From contig NZ_VJOO01000008.1 in the NCBI RefSeq assembly GCF_007556755.1, positions 45,589 through 109,588 of the forward strand: 64,000 bases of DNA, read 5' to 3'. A program made the translations under genes and the position numbers. Positions 39,057 to 46,884 of the stretch are shown piece by piece (the first letter of the stretch is position 1; each line of letters begins with the position of its first letter). Below the pieces are notes generated by a model. The model saw only the letters and a program-made list of their open reading frames with translations. It did not search any database and was not told the origin of the DNA. Source of the DNA: Tepidimonas fonticaldi. Lineage in GTDB: Bacteria > Pseudomonadota > Gammaproteobacteria > Burkholderiales > Burkholderiaceae_C.

Positions 39057-39818
39057 ATGACCGACGAGCAACTGCTGCGCTATTCGCGCCACATCCTGCT
39101 CGACGACATCGGCGTCGAAGGCCAGGAGCGGCTGCTGGCCGCTCATGCGGTGATCGTCGGCGCGGGCGGGCTCGGCTCGCCGGTGGCGCTCTATCTGGCC
39201 AGCGCCGGGGTGGGCCGCATCACCGTGATCGACCACGACACGGTGGACGCCACCAACCTGCAGCGCCAGATCGCGCACGACCTGTCGCGTGTGGGGCTGC
39301 CCAAGGCCCTGTCGGCGCAGGTGGCCATGCGCGCTATCAATCCGGAGGTGCGCATCCAGCCGCTGCTGCAGCGCGCCGACGACGCCGTGCTCGACGGTGT
39401 GTTGCCCGGCGCCGATGTGCTGCTGGACTGCACGGACAACTTCCGCACCCGCCACCTGATCAACCGCGCCAGCGTGCGGCACGGGGTTCCGCTGGTGTCG
39501 GGGGCGGCGATCCGGTTCGACGGGCAGTTGTCGGTGTACGACCCACGCGATCCGCACTCGCCCTGCTACGCCTGCCTGTTCCCGGAAACCGAGGGGCTGG
39601 AAGAAACCCGCTGTGCGACCATGGGCGTCTTCGCGCCGCTGGTCGGCATCATCGGGACGATGCAGGCGGCCGAGGCGCTCAAGCTGATCGTGGGCTTGGG
39701 CTCGCGCCTGATCGGCCGGCTGCTGATGCTGGACGGCCGTGGCATGGCGTTCACCGAGGTGCAGCTCGCCCGACACCCCGACTGCCCGGTGTGCGGGCCG
39801 CGCCATCGGCCGGCCTGA
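39057..39818 (+). CDS. MoeB/ThiF family adenylyltransferase
   Basis: A 253-residue E1-like enzyme that adenylates the C-terminal Gly of a ubiquitin-like sulfur carrier (MoaD or ThiS). The ATP-binding loop is VIVGAGGLGSPVALYLASAGVG, the Arg finger in NLQRQIAHD, and the zinc Cys pairs CYACLF and CPVCGP. ETRCATMGVFAPLVGIIGTMQAAEALK is the MoeB/ThiF signature. The two subfamilies cannot be told apart with certainty; MoeB is favoured by length and lack of a rhodanese domain. It overlaps the convergent DUF429 gene by 68 bases. Confidence 0.92.
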   Translation: MTDEQLLRYSRHILLDDIGVEGQERLLAAHAVIVGAGGLGSPVALYLASAGVGRITVIDHDTVDATNLQRQIAHDLSRVGLPKALSAQVAMRAINPEVRIQPLLQRADDAVLDGVLPGADVLLDCTDNFRTRHLINRASVRHGVPLVSGAAIRFDGQLSVYDPRDPHSPCYACLFPETEGLEETRCATMGVFAPLVGIIGTMQAAEALKLIVGLGSRLIGRLLMLDGRGMAFTEVQLARHPDCPVCGPRHRPA

Positions 39819-40731
39819 CGGGGGCCGACACTCCCGCCGTTACCCCCGCCGTGACGATCCATCCTTCCAAGGGATCGAACGGCGGCAGACCCCAGCAGGG
39901 GTGACCGGCCTCGTGCTGCAGGCAGCCCCAAGCCGCTTGCACCAGACACAGCACGGCGTCCAGGGCATCGCCGCGGGGGTCGTCCACCAGCGCCTCGTGC
40001 TGCGCCGGGCTCAGATGCAGGCGCAGGCCCGCTGCGGCCAGCAGCGGTGCGGTTCCGGCCTCCAAGGCATGGAGCAGGTCCTTGCGGGCGATCAGGCGCT
40101 CCGGGGTCTGCCGGGCCCGCTCGTCGCTTTTGTACGACCGCGGGCCCAGCACGCTGCGGGCCAGCAGACCCGGATAGGCCTCCAGCGCCACGCGATCCGA
40201 GCCGCCCGGCGGCTCGTGCAATCCGGGCAACGCCACCCCGGCCGCCAACAAGCGCGGCACGCCCGCGTGCAGCATGTAGGCCACCGGCGGGTTGACCCAC
40301 TTCATGCTGGGGCTGGAGCCGGCCGGGCCATCGGTGGCGCGGTGCGCCAGCTTGGCCCCCGCCGGCCGCGCCGCGCAGTAGGCGGCAAAAATTTCGCGGA
40401 TCTGCGAGCGCGACAGCCCCGCATAGTGGGCCATGCAGGCCCGCCACGTCGTCGGCCAGCCCAGGGCCTGCACCAAGGCCCGCGGCAGCCCAAACGGCAA
40501 ATCGAAACCGCCCACCCACGGGCCCGGGCGCTCCAGCGCGGCGGTCCATGTGGCCAGCGACGCAAAGCGCTCCAGCCCGTCCAGCACCACGCGTCGGCCG
40601 CGATCACCCTGCCCCACCACGCGCCCCACGGCATGCACGATGGGCTTGCGCGCCGACGGGGCGCTGGTGAAGTCGCACCCGAGCAGCCGCGGGCGCTCCG
40701 CCGGGGTCGCCAACGCCGGCCTCTCGGGCAC
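39751..40731 (-). CDS. DUF429 domain protein
   Basis: A 326-residue protein with a DUF429 core, an RNase H-like fold of unknown function: LLGCDFTSAPSARKPIVHAVG with the acidic start, GFDLPFGLPRALVQALGW, MKWVNPPVAYMLHAG, ALEAYPGLLARSVLG and GDALDAVLCLVQAAWG near the end. The start is a GTG immediately after the BLUF stop codon, so translation may be coupled. It is last in the seven-gene minus-strand run that begins with the HD-GYP-like gene. The last 23 codons overlap the MoeB-type gene. Confidence 0.8.
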   Translation of the reverse strand: MPERPALATPAERPRLLGCDFTSAPSARKPIVHAVGRVVGQGDRGRRVVLDGLERFASLATWTAALERPGPWVGGFDLPFGLPRALVQALGWPTTWRACMAHYAGLSRSQIREIFAAYCAARPAGAKLAHRATDGPAGSSPSMKWVNPPVAYMLHAGVPRLLAAGVALPGLHEPPGGSDRVALEAYPGLLARSVLGPRSYKSDERARQTPERLIARKDLLHALEAGTAPLLAAAGLRLHLSPAQHEALVDDPRGDALDAVLCLVQAAWGCLQHEAGHPCWGLPPFDPLEGWIVTAGVTAGVSAPVRPADGAARTPGSRGVGRAAPR

Positions 40732-41157
40732 TCAGACGCGGCCGATGATGCTGGCCGTGGCCATCAGTTCTTCCAGCAGCGCCAGCGACACCTGGCCCGA
40801 GACGGTGTAGGGATCGAACTCCGGCCGCTCGGAATACTTCAGCACGATGGACGTGTTGAGCTTGGTGAGGTTGACCTGCCCCATGGTCCAGCCGCCAAAG
40901 CGGCGTTCGGTGATTTCTTCGTAGAGCAGCAGCTCGACATCCTGATGGCGCGGATCGTCGACGATCTGCTTGTACAGCCGGTTGACCGCACTGCGCCCCC
41001 CCTCGATGGCCTGCAAAAAGATGCCGCCGCCGTAGCACAGGATCCCGGTAATGCCGTTGTGCAGATTGTGGCGCCGCGCCGAGGCCAGGATCGACTCGAT
41101 GGCGTGCGAGGTGTCCGGATCCACGGCCCGGCTGACATAGAGCAAACGCACCAGCAT
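40732..41157 (-). CDS. BLUF-domain blue-light sensor
   Basis: A 141-residue single-domain flavin photoreceptor. Every residue needed for BLUF photochemistry is in place by alignment with AppA: Tyr7 (LLYVSR), Asn31 (RHNLHNGITGIL), Gln49 (IFLQAIEG), Trp90 and Met92 (FGGWTMG). The C-terminal 45 residues could form the two capping helices; there is no output domain. Free BLUF proteins act by binding a partner. It starts 4 bases after folE and ends flush with the DUF429 gene, so all three are probably co-transcribed. Confidence 0.93.
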   Translation of the reverse strand: MLVRLLYVSRAVDPDTSHAIESILASARRHNLHNGITGILCYGGGIFLQAIEGGRSAVNRLYKQIVDDPRHQDVELLLYEEITERRFGGWTMGQVNLTKLNTSIVLKYSERPEFDPYTVSGQVSLALLEELMATASIIGRV

Positions 41158-41161
41158 GGCC

Positions 41162-41887
41162 TCAGCTCCGCGGAATCAGGGACAAGAACTCGCGGCGCAG
41201 GTTCGGATCTTTCAGAAAGACGCCGCGCATCACCGAGTTGATCATGCGGCTGTCCATGTCCTTGACGCCGCGCCACGCCATACAGTAATGGGTGGCTTCC
41301 ATGACGATCGCCAGCCCGTCGGGCTGGGTCTTTTCCTGGATCAGGTCGGCCAGCTGCACCACGGCCTCTTCCTGGATCTGCGGGCGGCCCATCACCCACT
41401 CCGCCAGACGGGCGTATTTGCTCAGCCCAATGACGTTGGTGTGCTCGTTGGGCATGACGCCGATCCACACCTTGCCGATCACGGGGCAGAAGTGGTGGCT
41501 GCACGCACTGCGCACCGTGATCGGGCCGACGATCATCAGTTCGTTGAGGTGCTCGGCGTTGGGGAACTCGGTGATCGACGGCGCCGGCACATAACGGCCC
41601 GCAAACACCTCCTTGAGGTACATCTTGGCCACGCGGCGCGCGGTGTCCTCGGTGTTGTGGTCGTTGGCGGTGTCGATGACCATGGCATCCAGCACGGCCT
41701 GCATCTTCTCCGACACCTCGTCGAGCAGCTGCTCCAGCTCGCCCGGGCGGATGAACTCGGCGATGTTGTCGTTGGAGTGAAAGCGCTTGCGCGCCGCCCG
41801 GATCCGCTCGCGGATCCGCACGGAGACGGGCACGCCCTCGTCGGGCCGGGTGTCGTCGGTCATGGTCTCGGGGGCTTTCATGAGCAT
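41162..41887 (-). CDS. folE: GTP cyclohydrolase I
   Basis: A 241-residue homodecameric enzyme turning GTP into dihydroneopterin triphosphate, first step of folate synthesis. The zinc and active-site residues are in CSHHFCPVIGKVWIG and ATHYCMAWRGVKD; EDTARRVAKMYLKEVFAG, VIGLSKYARL and the MINSVMRGVFLKD ending are typical. The first 35 residues are a variable extension with three possible ATG starts (MLMKAPETM); no clear Shine-Dalgarno separates them and I used the first. It follows clsB by 35 bases. nudB, the next pathway step, lies three genes upstream in the same run. Confidence 0.96.
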   Translation of the reverse strand: MLMKAPETMTDDTRPDEGVPVSVRIRERIRAARKRFHSNDNIAEFIRPGELEQLLDEVSEKMQAVLDAMVIDTANDHNTEDTARRVAKMYLKEVFAGRYVPAPSITEFPNAEHLNELMIVGPITVRSACSHHFCPVIGKVWIGVMPNEHTNVIGLSKYARLAEWVMGRPQIQEEAVVQLADLIQEKTQPDGLAIVMEATHYCMAWRGVKDMDSRMINSVMRGVFLKDPNLRREFLSLIPRS

Positions 41888-41922
41888 GCGCGGATGCTAA
41901 CACCGGGTCATCAACCCCACCA

Positions 41923-43173
41923 TCAGTACCGGTGCCCGGTCAAAAACAGCACCGCCCGCATGACGGCAAAGGCGATCCAATCCCGCGCGCGCTCGCGCCA
42001 GGGGCGACGCTGCAGGGACTCCATGTCGAGCGCCACCCCGGCGGTGCGCATCAGGTGATCGAGCCGCGCGCGCAAGTGGCGCACGAAGCGCGCATCGGTG
42101 GTGACGACGTTGGCCTCGCGCGCCAGCAACAGACTGATCGGATCCAGATTGGTGGAGCCCACGGTGGCCCAGCACTCGTCGGCCACCGCCACCTTGGCGT
42201 GCAGGGCGCTGGGTGCGTACTCGTGGATTTCCACCCCCGCGCGCAACAGCCATGCGTGCACCGGGCGCGGCGCGTGGTATTGCAAAAAGCGTTCGTACTT
42301 GCCCTGCACCAGCAGGCGCACGCGCACCCCGCGCGCTGCAGCCTGCGCCAGTGCGTGGCGCAGCCGGCGCCCGGGGATGAAATACGCATTGGCAATAATC
42401 AGCTCGTGCCGCGCCTGCGCAATCGCCTGCAGGTAGGCATGCTCGATGTCGTGGCGATGGCGCACGTTGTCCCGCCACAACACGGCCGCGGCGGCCCCGT
42501 GGATGGGCGGCACGCTCTCGGGATCGGTCGACGCCGCATCGCGCTCCGTCAACCAGCCGTGCCACCAGGCGTGCAGATCGTCGCCGGCCCGGGCGGCACG
42601 CCACGCCTGCCAGGCCGCGCGAAACTCGCGCTGGCGCGCCCGCCGCGCCGCGAGCAGGCGCCACCACAGCCGCTCCATCGTCGCCAGCATGTCGCTGACC
42701 AGCGGCCCGCTCACTTCCACGGCGTAATCCAGGCGGGGGACGGCCAGCCGGCCCAGCACCACGTCATCCCGGTCGTCGATCAGGTTGATCCCGCCGCAAA
42801 ACCCCACCACCCCATCGACCACACACAGCTTGCGGTGCAGACGCCGCCATCGGCTCGGAATCAGCAGCCCGAGTCGCCCCAGCGGCGCGTAGATCCGCCA
42901 CTGCACCCCCGCCGCCCGAAAGCGCTGCACCCACTCGGGGGGCACCTGGGGCGTGCCGACCGCATCGACCACCAGCCGCACCTGGACGCCGCGCCGCGCC
43001 GCGCGCTCCATGGCCTCAGCCACGGGCAAGGCATCGTGGGCAAAGACGAAGATGTACGTCTCCACATGGATCAAATGGCGCGCACGATCCATGGCCTGCA
43101 CCATGGCCGGGAACAGGGCCCGCCCTCCCTCCAGCAGCCGCAGGCGATGCCCAGGACGCAGGGGTGCGGTCAC
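41923..43173 (-). CDS. clsB: Cardiolipin synthase B
   Basis: A 416-residue phospholipase D superfamily protein (E. coli ClsB 413). Two complete HKD motifs are visible, LHRKLCVVDG and LHAKVAVADE, each followed by the conserved Gly/Ser-Asn block (GGINLID, GSTNLDP). The N-terminal half reads IHVETYIFVFAHDALPVAEAMERAARRGVQVRLVVDA. The enzyme condenses phosphatidylglycerols to cardiolipin at the membrane; a C-terminal hydrophobic helix AFAVMRAVLFL is consistent. The start is a GTG overlapping the stop of the endonuclease gene as GTGA. A long upstream frame extension lies inside that gene and is not used. Confidence 0.93.
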   Translation of the reverse strand: MTAPLRPGHRLRLLEGGRALFPAMVQAMDRARHLIHVETYIFVFAHDALPVAEAMERAARRGVQVRLVVDAVGTPQVPPEWVQRFRAAGVQWRIYAPLGRLGLLIPSRWRRLHRKLCVVDGVVGFCGGINLIDDRDDVVLGRLAVPRLDYAVEVSGPLVSDMLATMERLWWRLLAARRARQREFRAAWQAWRAARAGDDLHAWWHGWLTERDAASTDPESVPPIHGAAAAVLWRDNVRHRHDIEHAYLQAIAQARHELIIANAYFIPGRRLRHALAQAAARGVRVRLLVQGKYERFLQYHAPRPVHAWLLRAGVEIHEYAPSALHAKVAVADECWATVGSTNLDPISLLLAREANVVTTDARFVRHLRARLDHLMRTAGVALDMESLQRRPWRERARDWIAFAVMRAVLFLTGHRY

Positions 43174-43943
43174 GGCAACGCCAACTCCGCCACCAGCGGC
43201 AAATGGTCCGACCAACGGCCCCAACCGCCCCCGTGGGGGGCGGACAGCGCCCGCACCGCCACCCCGCGCGCATAAATGCGGTCCAGCGGCAGCAGCGGCC
43301 AACGCGACGGATACGTGGGCACGCGCGACCGCGGGGCCGTGTGCAGGCCCAGCGCCGCCATCGGCTCGTGCAGCCGCTCGCTCCAATCGTTGAAGTCACC
43401 GGCGACGACCAAGGAGGCATCAGCGGGCACGGACTGGTCGATGAAGCGCCCCAGCGCCTCCACCTGGCGCTCCCGGCTAGCGTGGATGAGCCCCAGGTGC
43501 ACGACGATCACATGCAAGGTCCGCACGGGCGGACAGGTGGCACCGACCTCGCCCGCACCGCCCGGCACGGCCAGGCTGACATGCAACAACCCGCGCTGCT
43601 CGAAACGGTGATCCGACACATCCTGATGGCCGTGGGCCAAGACCGGAAAGCGGCTCAGCAACGCGTTGCCGTGCTCGCCATGGCGGGTGACGGCATTGGT
43701 GCGATAGACGACGTGGTAGCCCGGCGGGGCCAAGAACTGCGCCTGATCGCCAGCCGGCCAATGGCCAAAACGCCGCTGCAGCCGGCGATGAAAGGCCCGC
43801 ACCTCCTGCAGGCAGACCACATCCGCCTGCAGCGTGGCCACGGCACGGACCAGGTTGTGGATCTCCAGCCGCTTGAGCGGCCCCACCCCCTGCACGCCCT
43901 TGTGGATGTTGTAGGTCGCCACGCGCACGGTCGTCATGCGCAA
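43170..43943 (-). CDS. Endonuclease/exonuclease/phosphatase family protein (YbhP type)
   Basis: A 257-residue EEP-fold enzyme. Metal and catalytic residues are visible in RVATYNIHKG, VCLQEVRAF, ALLSRFPVL, VIVVHLGL, VVAGDFNDW and SDHLPLVAEL. The family cuts phosphodiester bonds of nucleic acids or lipids. Stop-to-start overlap with clsB matches E. coli ybhP-clsB, where the two neighbours are also linked, so a membrane-lipid role is plausible. A start two codons in (MTTVRV) is possible. Confidence 0.92.
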   Translation of the reverse strand: MRMTTVRVATYNIHKGVQGVGPLKRLEIHNLVRAVATLQADVVCLQEVRAFHRRLQRRFGHWPAGDQAQFLAPPGYHVVYRTNAVTRHGEHGNALLSRFPVLAHGHQDVSDHRFEQRGLLHVSLAVPGGAGEVGATCPPVRTLHVIVVHLGLIHASRERQVEALGRFIDQSVPADASLVVAGDFNDWSERLHEPMAALGLHTAPRSRVPTYPSRWPLLPLDRIYARGVAVRALSAPHGGGWGRWSDHLPLVAELALP

Positions 43944-43952
43944 ATCATGCCA

Positions 43953-44414
43953 TCAGCCCTGCCGCAAGTACCGCGGCAGCCACAGAATGGCCTCGGCGTT
44001 GGAGGGCGAGAAGCAGCGATCCGCCGCCTCGCGCCACGGCAGCCAGAGGTAGGCCTTGTGCTCCCGGGGCGCCAGCCGCGCCGCCGTCCCCGGCGGCACG
44101 CACAGGCCGAACACCCGCTCGGTGTTGTGCGTCACCCCCGGTGCATACCGGTGGCGCCAGCGGGGGTAGATCGCGTACACATTCTCCAACCCCCAGTCGC
44201 TCAAGGCGCAACCCGCCGCGCGGGCGTCGATGCCGGTTTCTTCGGCCACCTCCCGCACCGCAGTCTGTTCCCACGGTTCCTCCGGCGTGTCCTTGGCTCC
44301 CGTCACCGACTGCCAGAAGCCCGGCGCATCGGCCCGCTCCAGCAGCAGCACATCCAGCGCGCTCGTGTGCACCACGACCAGCACCGATTGCGGGACCTTG
44401 GGCGGGCGGTCCAT
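43953..44414 (-). CDS. nudB: Dihydroneopterin triphosphate diphosphatase NudB
   Basis: A 153-residue Nudix hydrolase (E. coli NudB 150) that removes pyrophosphate from dihydroneopterin triphosphate, the step after FolE. The Nudix box reads GAKDTPEEPWEQTAVREVAEETGI, one residue longer than the canonical spacing, as seen in relatives from memory. The start MDRPPKVPQSVLVVVH and the later HNTERVFGL and EHKAYLWLPW blocks fit the family. It lies 13 bases after the HD-GYP-like gene and 9 before the EEP gene. Confidence 0.9.
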   Translation of the reverse strand: MDRPPKVPQSVLVVVHTSALDVLLLERADAPGFWQSVTGAKDTPEEPWEQTAVREVAEETGIDARAAGCALSDWGLENVYAIYPRWRHRYAPGVTHNTERVFGLCVPPGTAARLAPREHKAYLWLPWREAADRCFSPSNAEAILWLPRYLRQG

Positions 44415-44427
44415 GCCGTCAGTGCCC

Positions 44428-45714
44428 TCAGCGCAACCCCGAACCGGGCGTGCGCGCAAAGGCCAGCAGCTTGACCATCTCGTCCAGATTGATGCGCGCA
44501 CGCACCGACGACCCCGGCACCGCATCGGCGGGGGCATATTCCGGACGCGCGGTACTGACCAGCTTGGGCGCCCCCAGCGGTTCGCCCGCGCGGTTGGCCA
44601 CCACGGCGGCGACAGGCGTGCCGGCCCGCGCGCCGCGGCGCAACACCATCGCCGTCTCGCCCCCCGTCAGGCGCACGAACGTGCCGGGGGGGTACAAGCC
44701 CAGCAACTGCACCAGCGCCAGCCCCACCTCGTCCTGCGCGCCCCCGGTGCGAAACAAAATCGCCGTGCGCGCCGCGTCCTTGGCCGTGCGGCCCGGGCGG
44801 CTGGCGCGCGGACTCATGGCCGCCGTGTAGCGGTCCAGCACCTGCACGATGTGCGCCAGCCGCTGGCCGGGCGGGCGTTGCGCCAACGCCACACCCGGCG
44901 CCAGGGGCGTGTGGTGCAAGCGCACCGCCTCCAGCCACAGCGGGTCGGCCACCCCCGCAGCACGCAGCAGCCGCTCGCCCTCCGCGGCGTGGGCGTCGAT
45001 CTGCGCGCGCTGCACCGGCGATGGGGCCACACGCTGCTGCGCCAGCGCATCCTGCAGCCGCAACATCGCCACATTCATGCTCGCCGTGGCCAGCACCACG
45101 GTGCGCGACTCCTCCACCGACAGTTTGAGCAGCGGCGCCACCTGCCGCGCCAGCACCGCGCACTGCAGCGCGTGCAGCACGCTGTACTCGGCCGGGCTGG
45201 TGCAGGCGCGGTAGGTCAGCACCAGCGTGCTCGCCTCCGCCACCGCCTCGTTGGCGGTGAGCTGCCCAATGTCACGCCACAACTGCTCGAAGCGCGCCGG
45301 ACTGTCCGCCGGTGCTACGCCGCCCATCTCGATGCCCGCCAGCAGCCGGCGCAGCCGCGCGGCCACCTCGGCACACTGCTCCGGCAGCGTACCGCGCAAC
45401 GGCTCCGCCTCCTTGGCCACGCCGTCATCGCTCAACTGCACATAGCGGTCCAGGTCCTTGATCGCCCCGCCGCGCCGGTCCAGCTCCAGCAGCCCCGCCA
45501 TGAAGACCTTGACCGCCAGCTCCGACTCTTCGAACGGCACGAAGACCTGCCGCCGCTCGCGCAGCAGACGCAACTGCTGCTCGTCCTCGATGCGCTGCCC
45601 TTTGGCCAGCAACACCCGCCCCTCCGCGTCCTGCAACGTGAACGGCAAAACCAAACCGATGCGCAACTGCTCCGTGGGCAGCGGGACGGGGGAGGATCGG
45701 TCGATTCGACTCAT
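44428..45714 (-). CDS. Degenerate HD-GYP-type protein
   Basis: A 428-residue protein. The N-terminus (LRIGLVLPFTLQDAEGRVLLAKGQRIEDEQQLRLL) resembles the small domain before HD-GYP phosphodiesterases. From about residue 177 an HD-domain helix order is kept: YSVLHALQCAVLARQ, AHAAEGERLLRAAGV, LEAVRLHH, VQVLDRYTAAMSPR. The metal-binding HD pair expected near residue 213 reads ASMNVAM and the GYP triad is absent, so c-di-GMP hydrolysis is unlikely. It may sense or scaffold. A SH3-like C-terminal segment (GTFVRLTGGETAMVLRRG) follows. It starts the seven-gene run and is divergent from the first flagellin gene. Confidence 0.8.
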   Translation of the reverse strand: MSRIDRSSPVPLPTEQLRIGLVLPFTLQDAEGRVLLAKGQRIEDEQQLRLLRERRQVFVPFEESELAVKVFMAGLLELDRRGGAIKDLDRYVQLSDDGVAKEAEPLRGTLPEQCAEVAARLRRLLAGIEMGGVAPADSPARFEQLWRDIGQLTANEAVAEASTLVLTYRACTSPAEYSVLHALQCAVLARQVAPLLKLSVEESRTVVLATASMNVAMLRLQDALAQQRVAPSPVQRAQIDAHAAEGERLLRAAGVADPLWLEAVRLHHTPLAPGVALAQRPPGQRLAHIVQVLDRYTAAMSPRASRPGRTAKDAARTAILFRTGGAQDEVGLALVQLLGLYPPGTFVRLTGGETAMVLRRGARAGTPVAAVVANRAGEPLGAPKLVSTARPEYAPADAVPGSSVRARINLDEMVKLLAFARTPGSGLR

Positions 45715-45782
45715 GCAGCACTCGGCAGACGAGGCCCACGCGCAGCACGCGACAGGCGTGCGCAGATTCTATGGGGAGGCCC

Positions 45783-45809
45783 TCAAGTTTTGCCGCGGGG
45801 GCCCGATAT
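45783..45809 (+). promoter_or_regulatory. Sigma-28 (FliA) promoter of the first flagellin gene
   Basis: TCAAGTTT, 11 bases, CCCGATAT: the E. coli consensus is TAAAGTTT-N11-GCCGATAA. The predicted start is about 85 bases before the ATG. The same TCAAG variant recurs before fliS. The remainder of the 188-base gap shows no gene. Confidence 0.8.
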
Positions 45810-45902
45810 ATCACTCAACCGGACACCAAACGGTTCAACGGCAGAAGGCACGGGGCCAACTGCGCTGGGCCACCCGGGTTGTCAACCACAGGAGCGACCG
45901 CT

Positions 45903-46739
45903 ATGAGCCTGTCTATCAACACCAACGTCATCTCGCTGAACGCGCAGCGCAACACCGTCAACAACATGCAGTCGCTGCAGACGACCATGGCTCGCCTGTC
46001 GTCCGGCCTGCGCGTCAACACCGCCAAGGACGACGCCGCGGGGCTCGGCATCGCCGAGCGCATGAACAGCCAGGCGCGCGGCATGACCGTCGCCCTGCAG
46101 AACACGGCCGATGCCCTGTCGATGGTGGAGGTCGCCGATGGCGCCCTGTCCACCGTCACCGACGTGCTGCAGCGCATGCGTGACCTGGCCCTGCGCGCCG
46201 GCAACGGCACCAACGGCGCGGCCGAGCGCACCAACATCAACCAGGAGTTCCGCCAGCTCGCCGACGAGCTGACGCGGATCCGCGACCAGACCAACTTCAA
46301 CGGCCAGGCCATCCTGGGCAGCGCCGCCGGCCAGTTCGTGTTCCAGATCGGCGCGCAAGGCGGACAAACCATTTCGGTGGCGTTCTCGGACCTGAACGGG
46401 GTTTCCGGCCTCAGCACGATCGCGAACACCCTGTCCATCGACGCGAGCACCAGCGCCGGAAACATCACCAGCATCTTGACGGTGCTGGACAACGCGATCC
46501 AGGGCATCGTCGGCCGCCGCGCCGAACTGGGTGCCTACATGAGCCGCTTCGAAAACGTCATGACCAACCTGCGCGTGGGCATCGAAAAACAAACCGCCGC
46601 CCGCGGCCGCATCATGGATGCCGACTTCGCCGCTGAAACCGCCAACCTCAGCCGCACACAGATCCTGCAGCAAGCCGGCACGGCTATGATCGCGCAGGCC
46701 AACCAGCTGCCGCAGAACGTGCTGGCTCTGCTGCGGTAA
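45903..46739 (+). CDS. fliC: Flagellin (first copy)
   Basis: A 278-residue filament protein with only the D0/D1 domains. The N-terminus SLSINTNVISLNAQRNTVNNM and the C-terminus ENVMTNLRVGIEKQTAARGRIMDADFAAETANLSRTQILQQAGTAMIAQANQLPQNVLALLR-type sequence (ending in LALLR) are classical, with the TLR5-type SGLRVNTAKDDAAGL stretch. The central D2/D3 region is about 50 residues, so the filament surface is small and Ser/Thr in that stretch are the likely sugar sites. AGGAG lies 8 bases before the ATG. A second copy follows fliD. Confidence 0.97.
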   Translation: MSLSINTNVISLNAQRNTVNNMQSLQTTMARLSSGLRVNTAKDDAAGLGIAERMNSQARGMTVALQNTADALSMVEVADGALSTVTDVLQRMRDLALRAGNGTNGAAERTNINQEFRQLADELTRIRDQTNFNGQAILGSAAGQFVFQIGAQGGQTISVAFSDLNGVSGLSTIANTLSIDASTSAGNITSILTVLDNAIQGIVGRRAELGAYMSRFENVMTNLRVGIEKQTAARGRIMDADFAAETANLSRTQILQQAGTAMIAQANQLPQNVLALLR

Positions 46740-46760
46740 CCACCACCTGCTGTTTGAGGA

Positions 46761-46788
46761 CAGAAGGCCGGCACCAGTCGGCCTTCTG
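46761..46788 (+). terminator. Hairpin after the first flagellin gene
   Basis: A perfect 10-bp stem CAGAAGGCCG/CGGCCTTCTG with an 8-base loop lies 21 bases after the stop. It is followed by CACTTAAAA, not a T-run, so termination may be weak or it may protect the mRNA 3' end and let some transcripts read into fliD. Confidence 0.5.
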
Positions 46789-46884
46789 CACTTAAAACAG
46801 GGCCACCGCACACCCGCTGCTTCGCGGCTTGCCGAAGTTGCGCTCAAGGTATAAAAACGAGGTTCAGGAAACAAGGAGCACCCC

